Shown here piece by piece: positions 11,950-23,870 of a DNA stretch of 64,000 nt; position 1 is the stretch's first letter; the number at the start of each line of letters is the position of its first letter. The stretch lies in assembly GCA_014529385.2 (NCBI GenBank), contig CM043950.1:158013545-158077544 (forward strand), in the 5' to 3' direction. The stretch is from Adiantum capillus-veneris (lineage: Eukaryota > Streptophyta > Polypodiopsida > Polypodiales > Pteridaceae). A model generated the notes under the pieces. That model did no database searches, had not been told where the DNA came from, and was given only the letters and a program-made list of their open reading frames with translations. Made by a program: the position numbers and the translations under genes.

Positions 11950-13488
11950 TTGCATGCAACACATAAAACACACAACTATTTCACGCTTTACAAGATAGAA
12001 GTTGATATTTTCTCTCTCTCTACATTAGCGTGTGTTTACCATGGCTGGCGAGGATATCCCACCTATACATGCTTTTATTTTGAGCACGCACATCAAAATC
12101 CGGCAACCATGGGCACTGCCGACATCAATATGCATCACAATGATGATCTAGGAAATCATGGTCTTATAGGTATGGTTGCTTTCAAGACTTTGGAAAATCG
12201 TCAAAGCGTACTTGAACGCAACCTCTTTGCATTAAATGTAAATGTTACAAACCTTATTGAGCTACTTGTGAAATTTATGAATTCACAAATGGATCAAGCT
12301 TGCACAGTTCAAGGAACCCAAGCTCGCACGACTCAAGGAGTCCATGAGGCAAGTATTTTAGAAGATACAGAAGGTAGCAATGCATTACTTAAGAACATCA
12401 CCACTCTTGAGTTTCACGGTGAAGAGTGTGATAGCAACAAGGATGCGATCAATATGTTCTTACACAAATGGAGTGATATTTATAGGTTGAGACACACCCC
12501 AGATATTAAGACATCTGTGGAAACAAGTCTATCTCTTAAACGCAAGGCCTATAAGTGGTGGATGACATTTCCAATAGATGCTCATCCTCAGTCTTGGACT
12601 GTGTTTCAAGCTTATTTCTCCAAAAAGTTTTTGGACTCCAATGGAGAAGATAAGAATTGGTTAGCATGGGATGCATGCCACATGTCTGGTCTCTCTCTCA
12701 CTCAGTATCTTTATAAGTATCGAGAAATCATATTAAAACTAGAAGGTCTATATGAATTCCAAAAGATACGGGGTTTCGATAGGGGTCTTGACAAAGACTA
12801 TCGTCTTCATGTCAAGACCCAACATCCAAAAACTTTAGAAGAAGCCATCGCTCATGCCCAAATGTATGATGATGACCAAGAGAGGAAGGGAAATGTTCCC
12901 TACTCTAAGAATACTTTTGCTAAGAGCAACTCGGCTAAGAGTCAATGGCAAAGTAGATCTCCCACACGTTCCAACAGGAACAAGAGACAATCTACCTCTC
13001 CACGCCCTAAAGAGGCTAAGAAGCCTAAGCAATCACAAGATACTCCACGTGTGTCTCTTAGCGCTGTCGATTTTGAGCGTGCGAAGAAACACAATTTTTG
13101 TTTCAGATGTCTTTCGGACCAACATAACAAGAAGCATTGTCCTCTTTTGGAAGGCAAAGAAAAGGCCATGCACATGGTGCAACGCCTCACATTAGATTCA
13201 TCTCCTAAATACTGTGTTGTAGAGGTTCTTCATATGGAAGAAAATCACAAGTGTTGTGTGCTTGCTTCAATGTGGCAGCCCACCTTTGGCCCCCATGAGT
13301 TGATTTGCATGCATGGCACTATTAACGGACAACATGTTTATATTTTAATGGATGATGGTGCAACTCATAACTTCCTGAACTATAAGCTAGTCAAGAAATT
13401 AGAGCTTACACAGACACCGTGCTCCCACAAGTATGTGGTAGAACAAATGTCTGGAAATGATAAAGAAGTACAGGACACGATAGTTTAA
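11950..13488 (+). pseudogene. gypsy-1 gag and start of protease
   Basis: A 512-codon frame. The Gag-like domain lies at about residues 150-290 (HKWSDIYRLR, KWWMTFP, FQAYFSKKF). A basic Ser/Arg/Lys-rich stretch follows at 315-365, then a CCHC zinc knuckle (CFRCLSDQHNKKHC). The protease active site reads DDGATHNF near residue 470, where DSGAT is usual. The frame stops at a TAG/TAA-type mutation and protease coding continues at 13519 (VVLGREWLHGLG). The first part, before about residue 50, is probably leader rather than protein. Confidence 0.85.
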
Positions 13489-13518
13489 GGGGTTGAGATT
13501 TTTGTTCACGATCATACG

Positions 13519-16500
13519 ATGACCCTTGACTTTCAAGTTATGAACATGGATGGTGCTGATGTAGTTTTAGGACGGGAGTGGTTGCATGGTTTAGGAAACA
13601 CATTGCACACTAGTTACGAACACAACTCCTTATCTTTTATTTCCAATGGTAAACATGTGCTTTTGCTTGGTGAGAATAATATACGATCTGCACCTCTTAT
13701 ATGTACAGCCGAGTTTTCTATTTTACAGAAAGAAGATTTAATAAATGAAATCTTTTTGTGTTAGTGCTTGTCTCAAAGTCTTGTGAATTCTCAAGAGCAA
13801 AGTGTTGTGGATTCTAGTTATGGTATGCAAAGTGCAATGAATTTTAATGAAAAGCAATGTGCTAACAATTCTAAAGAGCAAAGTGCTCTCAATTTTAATT
13901 ACATTGAGCAACGTGCAACTGTTATAAAACAAACATTAAAGGAATTACAGGATTCTCCATCCTAGCATAACTCTAGTTTACTTTCTCCTTTTGCACGAAA
14001 AAAGCTGACTCACTTACTCACGGAGTATAGTGATGTATTCTCAAGTCATTTACCGTAGGGTTTACCCCCTACACATAATGTGTTGCATGGCATAGATGTC
14101 ATGTAGGGCACTAAATCGATGAGTAAACCACCTTATCGTATGAGTGCTAGTGAGGCCAAGAAGGTTGAGCATCAATTGGCTGACTACATCACCCGTAGTT
14201 TCATTAGACCTAACACTTCGCCTTGGGAATCACCAATTATATTGGTAAAAAAGAAAGATGGTACTATGCGCATGTGCGTAGACTATCACGAATTAAACGC
14301 CATAGTCATCAAGAACAAGTATCCTCTGCTTCGAGTGGATGAGTTATTTGATCAACTCCATGGGGCAAGATACTATACAAAGATAGATCTTTGTTCAGAT
14401 ACCACCAGGTGCGTATCCTTTTACAAGATATCTCTAAGGATGCCTTTAGAACACGGTTCGGGCATTTTGAATTTTTGGTTATTCCTCTTGGTTTAACCAA
14501 TGCTCCAGCTACATTTATGACACTCATGGATAGTGTCTTATGTCCCTATCTTGAAAAATTTGATGTGGTTTTCCTTGATGACATTCTCATTTACAATAAG
14601 ATTGAAGATCAACACATAGAACACTTACGATTAGTGTTCGAACATCTATGAATTCACATCCTATATGCTAAGCCAAGCAAGTGTGATTTCTTTAAAACAA
14701 AGACACATTACCTCGGTCATGTGATCTCTTATTCGGGCATCAAGATGGACATTGACAAGGTTGCTTCCATTCTTTGATGGCCACATCCCAACACGATTGA
14801 GGAGCTTCAAGTCTTCTTAGGCATGGCTGGATTTTATCGACAATATATCCGTGATTATGCCTAAATCGTTCTTCCTATGAAGGATCAACTTAAAGCAAAA
14901 GGTAATACCTTTTCTTGGGAAGAAGTTCAATAATGCAGTTTTGAACAGCTCAAGGTAGCTGTAGCCACTGCTCCCATCCTAGCAATCGTTGACCCACTTA
15001 AGCCATTTGTGGTAGAGACTGATGCTAGTGATAAAGCAATTGGTGTGATACTTCTACAGGAAGGAAGACCTATCGCCTTTGAAAGTAAAAAGTTAGATAG
15101 AGCTCAACAAAATTATTCTATCTATGAGAGGGAGCTCTATGCCATAGTTCACGCTTTACGAAAGTGGTGACACTGTTTATATGGTGCCGAGTTTGAAGTG
15201 GTTTTTGATTATGAGAGTATAAAATGGTTTACTACTCAAATGGACTTGAAGGGTCATAAAGCTAGATGGGAGGAGATCCTTCAAGATTATGATTGTAAGC
15301 TATGATTTGGCAAGGGGCGATATAATGTAGTAACGGATGCACTAAGCCGGATGCCTCATATTAATTCACTTGCTTTCACGAAAATAAAGAGTGATTTTTT
15401 TGGAGTCATTATGTGGCAAGTGTGCACAAGATCAATCATATGCTAAAGTGTGGAGTATAGTTTTAAGAAGGGATCCCTCACACTCATATGTCTCTGCACG
15501 ACCGGATCAACATGTTTCTGCACGCGCAGATAAAAACTCCAAGTAGGACTACCTAATACAAATTGTCGCCATGATGCCATACGGGTAATTATAGACCGCC
15601 TAACAAAGATGTTTCAATTCATTCCCACTAAGACTACATTTAAATCATTAGAGTTAGCAATGCTATTTAAAGAGCATATATATAGACTCTACGGTCTTCC
15701 AGCTAGTATCATTAGTGACAGATCGAAAGTTCGATAATCACTTCTGGAGACTGTGTTCCAAAAGTTGGAAACTACACTTAATCTTAGTAGTGCCGATCAT
15801 CCAAAAATAGATGGTCAAACTGAAAGATTTAATCAAGTGCTAGAGGATATGCTACGAGCGTATGTTAGCAAGAAGCAAACTAGTTGGGAAGACTACTTGC
15901 CTATATTGGAATTTGCTTATAATAGTTCAAATCATGTGACTACAAGGTTTAGTCCATTTATGCTTTTATGTGGTTTTCAACCTAGATCACCAGTTACGGT
16001 GGGGTTATCTACAAATAAGATACAACAAGCGAAGGATTTTTCTCCAAGACCATTTGGATATGCTTCGAGTTGCTCAACAGAATGTTAAGCAAGCTCAAGA
16101 TCGATATAAGAAGTACGTAGATGAGCATCACTGTCTTGCTACTTTTTCCAAGAAGGAGACAAGGTTTTCCTCAAGGTTCCGGAACATTCAAAAAGTCTGA
16201 AGACGGGGAAAGTTGCTAAACTTTCACCACGTTATTGTGTACCATTTACCATTCTCAAATGTACTAGTCAAGTGGCATATAAGTTAGCTCTTCTCAAGCA
16301 CTCACGAGTTCATCCTGTTTTTCATGTTAGATGTTTACAAAAACAGCTAGGAGAGAATGATAATTTCATTGACACAAATTTGTTAGATGACATTATAGAG
16401 CCGCCCAGCATCCCTCATGAACCCAAAAAGATTTTGGATTCTCATGAGCTTCGCACAAGACATCATGTCAGACGATTGGTGTTGGTAAAATGGCTAGATA

Positions 16501-16556
16501 GACCTGAAGAAGGTTCTACATGGAAGAATGTCTCCGCACTTAAGAAAAATTCTCCA
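13519..16556 (+). pseudogene. gypsy-1 pol remnant: protease end, RT, RNase H, integrase, chromodomain
   Basis: Motifs occur in canonical order. Reverse transcriptase: [17 protein letters not shown] at about 14250, YTKIDL, then after a frameshift near 14390 [11 protein letters not shown] and the catalytic FLDDIL at about 14570. RNase H: VETDASDKAIGVILLQ at about 15010 and YSIYERELYAI. Integrase: DGQTERFNQVLEDMLRAYV at about 15810, with much of the region before it (the HHCC domain and first core Asp) missing or unrecognisable between 15360 and 15750. Chromodomain: PKKILDSHELR...LVKWLDRPEEGSTW at 16428-16535. At least eight stops interrupt it. Confidence 0.85.
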
Positions 16557-16567
16557 AGGGGGGGTAA

Positions 16568-16692
16568 TGTAAGGACACGGGTCCTACGGACAAGGTCACC
16601 GGCAGGGCCGGACATTGTGTATGCTAGGGGGAGGCTATAAGATAGCATGGCTGGGTGAAGACTAGCACACAAATATTACTCTCCTTCTTTCA
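16568..16692 (+). repeat. gypsy-1 3' LTR (125 bp)
   Basis: Begins TGTAAGGACACGGGTCCT right after the polypurine tract and ends TTCTTTCA before the CTAGG duplication. It is a single copy, without the 115-bp duplication seen at the 5' end. Confidence 0.9.
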
Positions 16693-16827
16693 CTAGGCAT
16701 CACATCCAGCCTAGTAAGTCAACACAAAATATCAAGAACAAATCGAGTAAGCGGTTCCCCATACCATCATAGATTGTGTCATGCTTTAAAAACCACTACA
16801 TGAACTAGACAGCTACACTATATGGTT

Positions 16828-16828
<1 letters not shown>

Positions 16829-16914
<86 letters not shown>
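16829..16914. repeat. (CT)n microsatellite
   Basis: About 85 bp of uninterrupted CT dinucleotides. Confidence 0.95.
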
Positions 16915-16918
<4 letters not shown>

Positions 16919-18206
16919 GACCTGTAGTCAAAAAAGAAACCCCGAACATTTTAAAAAAAAATCAACATCAACATTTTTCATAGAGCCGAGCATGTCACCA
17001 AGAACGGTACCTACAATATGTAACAACATCTCTAACAAAGGTGATTGGTGTCCTATGGGGCTGGGAGCACTCTCGTTGCTTTTGACCATAATACACTGAA
17101 GCATCAAACCCAATCCTCCCACCTTTTTTTCTTTTAAACACCATTATGCACAGTAGTTTGGACAAGCCATAAACCTGCTTCATCACATCAAAAGGCCGCC
17201 CCAACAACGACATTTATACAAAGTATGCAAGAGAACTTTGGCAAGAGTTTTGGGAGCCAGGCCATAGGTGCCTTTTAGCCCTATAACAAGCCTCAAAAAA
17301 ACTTTTATGATTCCGTTTTTAAAAAAAACTAATGCAACAATGTACTCAGAGCCACGGTTTCGTATAACGTAGAGAATAAAGAAGATGCATAACACCCTCT
17401 GATAATCGATGAGCGCAATAGAGAACTGTTCCAAGAGAAAAAACCATCCCCTGTTGCCTCCTGCTAAACAAGCCCACCGGGCGAGAAATCTCTCATGGCA
17501 ACCATTCCATTTTCATTTTGGTGTACAGTAAACTTAAGCAACTATTCGGTGCAACAAAAATTAGTGGAAAAAATAACCAATAAATAGTAATTTTAGCAGA
17601 GTGCAGACCTGAGAAGCACCCTCATTTTCCACTAGCTCCATAGTGTAGACAGTATGCATGCCACAAGAAAAAAGCCCTCAAATCTCACTTTACACATACA
17701 CATACACCAACGCAAAGGCAAGGCTAATTGAGGGGCTCAGAGCCCACCTCACCTCTTATATATAGTGATCACCACTGGCGAGAATGTTGAGGATGGCTGG
17801 CATGTAGGATATCACCTTGAACTCCACTGGACTCCCAAGGCATCCGGTTGGAAATGGTAGCCTCCATGGCCCCCTACCTAGGGACAGAGTGGGAGAGGTG
17901 GGGGGGGGACCCATTATATTGCATGTAGGTGTAGAGATGGCGAGCGAATCAGAATTGTGAGGTAGAGAGGGAAAGAGGAAGGTGTGAAGACACTTACTAC
18001 GCATGAAATCAAGCTTTTAAGACACCGAATACGGTGTCACAAAAAACTGAAAAGAGCCAGATACCCCATTTGGGGTGGTGTCCTGTGGATCGGCACCCTA
18101 CAAAGGGTCAAGGTTTATGTAAGCCTAAAAAACCTCTTGTGATGCAAAAAAAACAAAACCTCAAAGTGATGAAGGAGAGATCTGACCCCATCGGGGAGTT
18201 GTTTGT

Positions 18207-18208
<2 letters not shown>
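16915..18208. other. No supported gene
   Basis: Short frames on both strands without recognisable domains. A run of about ten G lies at 17900. I see no RNA gene. Confidence 0.45.

Positions 18209-18237
<29 letters not shown>
18209..18237. repeat. Poly-G tract, 29 G
   Basis: Twenty-nine consecutive G on the plus strand, preceded by GTTTGTTT and followed by AGAAAAGAG. It could form stacked G-quadruplexes. The exact length in the source DNA may be affected by sequencing. Confidence 0.9.
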
Positions 18238-18374
18238 AGAAAAGAGAAAAACCCAAAGGGAATGAGTTTTATTTTCAAAAAACCAGTATGTACAAAGTCT
18301 AGGTTTGTACTAGGTAGTCAAGTCCAAGTGAAGAGGCATCTTTCTGCCCACAGAGCTTTAGCTGTATTAGTACT

Positions 18375-18377
<3 letters not shown>

Positions 18378-18414
<37 letters not shown>

Positions 18415-18465
18415 CGCCCTGTCACAATCGTCGGCAGTAGGCCCATTGTGCATGGGCCTACTGCC
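18378..18465. repeat. (GT)n tract followed by a perfect hairpin
   Basis: (GT)16 at about 18378-18410, then at 18433-18465 an inverted repeat with 14-bp perfect arms (GGCAGTAGGCCCAT and its complement) around a 5-nt loop. Confidence 0.9.
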
Positions 18466-18743
18466 TAATTAAGGAGATAAGATTAACAAGGCTGAACTTT
18501 AAGCCAAGCAATTCATTCCATGAAATTATCGTGATGATTGTACTAATTAGGTCACTCCTCTTACCCATTAAGGCAAAATTTGTGTATAAGAAGTCTCATA
18601 TCTTCCCAAGCCAAGAAGCAGTTAGAGGAGGAGTAACGGATTAAATGAAGGAGATTGATGCATGTATTAATAGTTATTTTATGAGGCCTTTTACTTTTCT
18701 TCTTGATGCACTCAATGGAGGAGATATTTAGTAGATCTTTTTT

Positions 18744-21630
18744 CTAGGTGAAACGGTAGTCATATGGCACCATTACAGGGGTTATGTAACATAATAGTAA
18801 AATTAAGGAATTGTACAAAAGTGGAAAAGAACCCTGAGGTTGTAGAAAAATCATTACCATATGTTGTTCAATCTTGAGGAAGTTCGGGTAAATATGGTTA
18901 ACATCAACCAAAAAAGATCTATTGTTAAGGCTTAGGATGTCGTACATGTATTTGTATGTATGCTTAAGCAGGGGGAGCTTATGACTGTTATTCTTATCTT
19001 TCATGGATTCAAGAACCATTTGTATTCAAAAAAAGATAAATACAAATTACACATGAGGGGTGAGCATAAAAAACCCTTAGGGATGCCTAGGCTTTGGTTA
19101 AAACATTGGCCTCTAAAGAGGATAGAATATTGTCAAGAATCCAAGTTATGTTTTCTATCAATTTTTCCTCATTAAAGTGGGAGGGGTGAGACGAGTAGGC
19201 TTTCTTAATCCATTTTGGTTTATTAGCAAGGGAAATATAGACAAAGCGCCTTATCCTAGAGTGTTTAAATGCTATTTTAGTCATTTTCCTTAGAAAATTT
19301 ATCAGCCCTAAGTCTCCATTTAGAGGTATATTTTTGTAGCATTGAGTAATGTCTCCAGTAAAGAGATGGAATATTTGACTAGGGAGGTTGAAAGCGACCT
19401 CAATAGAGTATTTTACCAGCCAAAAGGGACTATATTGAATATTGAAGAAGTTTGAACAAACTTTCTGTTTACTTGCACAAATAGATTCAAACTCAGATAG
19501 TACAAGGTCTAGGCAGAGGGTGATATCTTTAGTAATGCTGGTAAATATACCATTCGAAGCATCAAATTTCCATCTTAACTTATGTTTGTGATGTTTATAT
19601 GTGGAAAATAGGATTGGCAGCTTGATTGTCTCAAGGGAGTATCCGAGACTACAGAGATGCAAGCAATACCATTGGTAACTAAACTAGGAGAAAGGTTAAG
19701 CAAGGTAAATTCCTTACTAGACAGACGAGAATGTGATGCCTTCCATGCTAGGTTTTTGCACATAAAAGTAGGGCAATTAGCACTTTTGTCGGGTCCCACG
19801 ACGAACCAAATACGGGCGAGTTTTTGGAACTTAAGTCTGAGGTCTAGTGTAATCCAAGTATTATCAGTGGAAATCCAGTTGTGTGGTAGGAGCAATATTT
19901 TTTGAAAAAAACATCTTTGAATTGATTTAGTTAAGTCTAGTAGGACTGTCTTCTCTAGTTGGAGAGAACTGACAAGGCCAATTAAGCAGCTAAGTCTCTA
20001 GTCGGAGAGAACTGACAAGGCTAGTTAAGTAGCTAAGTAAAGATGACAGAGCCAGATAAGGGTCTTTTGGGAAACTAGGGATGTGATTCAGTCCTTTGGC
20101 CAAGATTTTCTGGACCATGTTGTCATTGATTAAGTTAAGATCACAAGTGCCAACATGTCTACCCAGATCAGCAAAATCTTTACAAAAATTACTATGTTTA
20201 TTGCAAGCACATTCAGGGATAGTATTGTGACGTAAAAAATCATTAACAGTAGACTAGATTCTTAATAGGCTGCTAATACCTCCAGCCAATAAGGACATTA
20301 TCAAGCATTTTATGGTTGCCAAAAAGAAAGTCAAAGCACTCACAAAATATTGATTTGGGGGGGAACCAGTCCATGAGTTCATTTTGGAAAAGACAATCTA
20401 CATAAATAAATTCCAAAGCCGAGGTCTTCTTCGTGAGATGCATCCTTCCATAGGGGCCAAAAGATACCTGCACACTATAGATGATTATAAGTCTAAGAGG
20501 TGCCAAATGGGAGTATTTCTGCCTCTTCCTCTAGTAAAGCTGCAAGACTTTCCTTTATTAAAGTTGGAGGAAGAGTTAGGTCTTTTTAATGAGGGAGAAT
20601 ACTCATCCTCAATATATGGTTTGAGTAAAGCAGTGATGATTTTGACTCCTTTGTAGTTGTCATAAGTAGTCAGATACATCCCTGGTGCATCTGATTTGAG
20701 TTCTTTAAGAGTATCAAGTATTAGCCCACAAAAAATGTTAAAAGCAATTTGAGCAACAACCAGTTGCTTGGCATGTCCCCCCAACTAAGAATAGATGAGG
20801 GATTGGTGAAAGTCCTTAGGTTTCTCTGGGAAGAGCTGATCCAAATGGCTGAGGATGTACCAAATAGCATGGTCAAACCACATGATGTTGGATTCACAAG
20901 AGGCTTTGGGGTCAAGAAATTTGTAGGCACATTTTATGTAGGGCCGAAAAACATTCCAAATAGATTCAGTGTAGAAGTCACGATTGCTCTTAGCAAACTC
21001 CATGCTACCTTTTGTACAAATATATAGTCCTGTATTAGAAAAACACTTAGAATGGTCAACAAACTTAAGGTTAAAGGGAGCTTTGATGAGTTCACCCTTG
21101 TCCAAGAATTGTCCTCCTTTCACAATTCTAAGTTTGCAATCTTCCACTACGGACGGACGCAGGGAGATTAGCCAACTATACCCAAGTTTCACTAAGGATT
21201 GGAGCCAAAAAGGCTTTGTTGGGGAGGACCCATAGTTGATGGTCTACCCCAAAGGACTCAACTTCAATCTGTCTTACTGGTAAGAAAGGAAAGGTTTTAG
21301 ATACTTTGGGCACCATTTCTAAAAGGTTAGATTCGCTGAGAGAGTAGAGGTTGTTTTGAAATTCTTTGACAGCTTCTAGAGCAACATTATCCCTGAAAAA
21401 GATGCACCCTGTTTGCGAGATAACGGGAGTAGTGGGGGTACTAATGAAATTTGGGTTGAGGCATATAATTTTTTGAGAAAATTGGATAGCTCCACCCCTG
21501 ATGACGAGAATGGAGCCAACTCTTGTTGGTATTGTAAAGAAAGTATGGCAGTTGGGCTATGTATTGGGCAATGATAGCTATCCCATCCTTGTTGTCCTTG
21601 TATAAAGTTGCCAAGATCTTGACTCAATCA
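18744..21630 (-). pseudogene. Decayed reverse transcriptase, probably Penelope-like
   Basis: Minus-strand coding-like blocks in several frames follow the order of a distinct RT family. About 20250-20060: ECACNKH, then GRHVGTCDLNLINDN and KILAKG. About 19795: VGPDKSANCPTF. About 19640-19560: LPILFSTYKHHKHKLRWKFDAS (finger region). About 19356: GDITQCYKNIP, motif A with its Asp. About 18950: YMYDILSLNN followed by IYPNFLKIEQ, motif C with the first Asp of YxDD replaced by Tyr. The combination of NN-x-F and IYP-x-x-L after motif C, and of an H-x-G-D-L type motif before PDK, is what I remember of Penelope-like or related RTs. Upstream blocks at 21192-20785 and 20784-20485 look coding but are unrecognised. 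No GIY-YIG nuclease was seen. Confidence 0.5.
19952..20038. repeat. 43-bp tandem duplication
   Basis: TCTCTAGTYGGAGAGAACTG and its continuation (GACAAGGC, TTAAG, AGCTAAGT) occur at 19952 and 19995. The duplication lies inside the reverse-transcriptase remnant. Confidence 0.8.
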
Positions 21631-22082
21631 TTAAAAGGCAGCATGTGCAAGATAAATACCAAAAATTTTCAAAATCTTCAATGATGCAAACAACATCATT
21701 AAAGTTAAACTTATCATCCTAAAGTATTTACAATGCTATAAAATATCAAATGTGATTTGAGGAAGAGAGCCATGGAAGGGAGGACATATGGAGGGGTGCT
21801 TCTAATTATCGACAAAATACCTTGCCATGTCTTTTGGTCCATATCCCTCACGGAAATACTAATCTTATTATCATTCATGGAAAAAGACTTAACCATACCT
21901 CTTGATCTCTCTTCACATCTTTTGCATTGGCAAAAGTTCTTGAAAAAAAAAAATCTTCTAAAAACTTGGAAAGCCTACAGAGATGGACAGATTTTAGAGG
22001 TAAACTGAGTATATTTAATAAATTTAAAGGGGTTTTACACTATATTTATCTATAAAATTTAAAGGTAAATTCCAAAATATGT

Positions 22083-22640
22083 GTAGGTGAGATTACACCA
22101 AACCTAGGTTTTTAAGCAATGATTAGTAATCATACGTGTGACAATCTGGGGTACATGCACAATCCCCCCCAAACCCTAATGTGTGCCCGTTCTTGGTTAG
22201 GTGCAACGGCTACTCGCTGGGTGGGGCCCCTATTGAAGGGCCATCTGGAGAACCATTGTCCAAGCTCCCCCCATATGTGGTTGCAGGTATATATCTTGAT
22301 TTTTCTTTTAGATTATCTTTGTCTGTGTATTATTTTGTTTGTGAAGGATTCTTTTGGTGGCAGTAAATTATTCCTTGTGGATCTCAAGAAGGATTTGTTT
22401 TAATGGGTGGCTCCCTTAATAGCCAAAGTAATCAAGATGTGGTTTAGGGTTTGCTTGTTTGTGTATCCAAGGTATTTTCTGGGTGCCATGACTCGATCTA
22501 AGCATTGCCTATCTTTGTAAAGTTTCTGGCTTTGGTATTATATCTTACTCACAAATGCGAGTTTCGGAAAAAAAAATGTAATGGGATTACACCAACCCTA
22601 TTTTTTTTTTCAAACAATGATTAGCAATCATATGTGTGGC
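22083..22640. repeat. Segment flanked by about 60-bp direct repeats
   Basis: RGATTACACCAA...CCTA, then AATGATTAG and AATCATAYGTGTG, occurs at about 22088-22145 and again at about 22584-22642. The intervening 440 bp begins with a coding-like stretch (CNGYSLGGAPIEGPSGEPL, about 22199-22255) ending at a GCAG/GTATATAT splice-donor-like site. It ends in an A-rich run (GGAAAAAAAAATG) just before the second repeat. This fits retroposition with a long target duplication, or a simple segmental duplication. Confidence 0.55.
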
Positions 22641-22750
22641 GTTGAGCTTTCTCACCCCTCCCCTAAGGAATTTCAATGAGATGCCAATAAATTTTCATGG
22701 TTTTATGAACACATCACACTTGAGGGTATTGGCATAGACTAAGGCGTTTG

Positions 22751-22775
22751 ATCTCTCTCTCTCTCTCTCTCTCTC
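22751..22775. repeat. Short (CT)n tract
   Basis: About 24 bp of CT dinucleotides abutting the first unit of the following tandem repeat. Confidence 0.85.
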
Positions 22776-23870
22776 AAGAATGGGGGCAACCCTATGCTTG
22801 CCACCTCTACCTCCATTCCATAGAAGGCAACACCCACAATGTTTCTTGAGCTACATCACAATTACAGACAGTGCCGTGGTGGGAGCAAAGTGCAACATCC
22901 AGTCTAGTGGCAAGAGGATCTTGCCATCATGACTTCTTTTATGGAAACTCTTCATTAGTTTCCCATTGCAGAGGCTAGGATCTTGCCATGGCCCATGTCG
23001 ATCTCGTTCCTCGGGCTCAACACCCTAGAAATATTCGCAATGGGCCTGATGGTGAGGATGGCTATGATAGTTATCGACATGCGTCTTTGACGATGTTATC
23101 TTTTTAGGTATTTTCCACGTTGTTGGTATGAAAGCAAAGGTGATTGCATCCCTAGGGAATGGGGGCAGCCCTATGCTTGCCACCCTTGCCTCCATTCTGT
23201 GGAAGGGAACACGTACAATGCTGCTCAAGTTGCAACAATGTTACAGTGCCATGGTGGGAGCAAAGTGCCACATCGGGGCAAGTGGTAGAAGGAGCTCGCC
23301 ATTATGAATTCTTTTATGGAAACTCTTCATTGGTTGGGAGCTTACTATGGGTCGGTGGGGCCCATGCCACTACAGACGGTAGGCATCGAGAAGGCTTCTT
23401 GAGGTGAAACACATTTGGGATTGGGCCAATGTAGCAAAGGGGCCCACAGTGCCTCTTATAGTTCTACAAATGTGGCATTTTCTATGAATGTGGACTACAT
23501 CTTTGCCAACATCCACTTTTTGGGTATGTGCCATGTTGTTGGCATGCAAGCAAAGGTGGTTGCAGCTCGAGGGAGTGGGGGCAACCCTATGCTTGCTATC
23601 CCTGCCTCCATTCCATGGAAGGTAATGCACACAATGTTGCTCGAGCTGCAACACCATTTAGAGACAGTGTTGTAGTAGGAGAAAAATGCCATGTCAAGCC
23701 TAGTGGTAGAAGGCGCTCCCCATCATGACTTCTTTTACAACAACTCTTTATTGGTTTCCCATCACAAAGGCTAGGAGCTAAGTATGGGTCTATGGGGAAG
23801 GCTGCCATAGACCGTAGGCATCAAGAAGGCTTCTTGAGCTGCAACACATTGATAGCCGTTTTTTGGCTTT
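22776..23870. repeat. Three imperfect tandem copies of a roughly 0.4-kb unit
   Basis: Units begin near 22779, 23158 and 23577 with GGGGGCARCCCTATGCTTG and TGCCTCCATTC. They continue through ACACAATGTTGCTCGAGCTGC, a GTGGGAGCAAAGTGC block and a CATCATGACTTCTTTTA block. The second and third copies also share GGTAGGCATCGAGAAGGCTTC. Short open frames cross the units on both strands but none is recognised. The sequence after copy two (23408-23500) has a further relative at 51335-51440. Confidence 0.75.

Larger units (their letters stand above)
11131..16692 (+). mobile_element. Complete Ty3/gypsy retrotransposon (gypsy-1), chromovirus type, degenerate
   Basis: The element is bounded by two 125-bp LTRs beginning TGTAAGGACACGGGTCCT. 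The 5-bp sequence CTAGG lies immediately before the 5' LTR (11126-11130) and immediately after the 3' LTR (16693-16697), a classic target-site duplication. A G-rich polypurine tract (AAGGGGGGGTAA) abuts the 3' LTR and a putative primer binding site (TGGTATTCGAGC) follows the 5' LTR. Coding order is gag, protease, reverse transcriptase, RNase H, integrase, chromodomain. Total length is about 5.56 kb. Many in-frame stops, mostly explicable by C-to-T or G-to-A changes, and a shortened integrase make it non-autonomous. Confidence 0.95.

Noticed and set aside
22776-23870. Possible CRISPR-like or satellite array
   Set aside because: Only three imperfect units of about 0.4 kb with no short identical repeats and spacers; a plain tandem duplication explains it.
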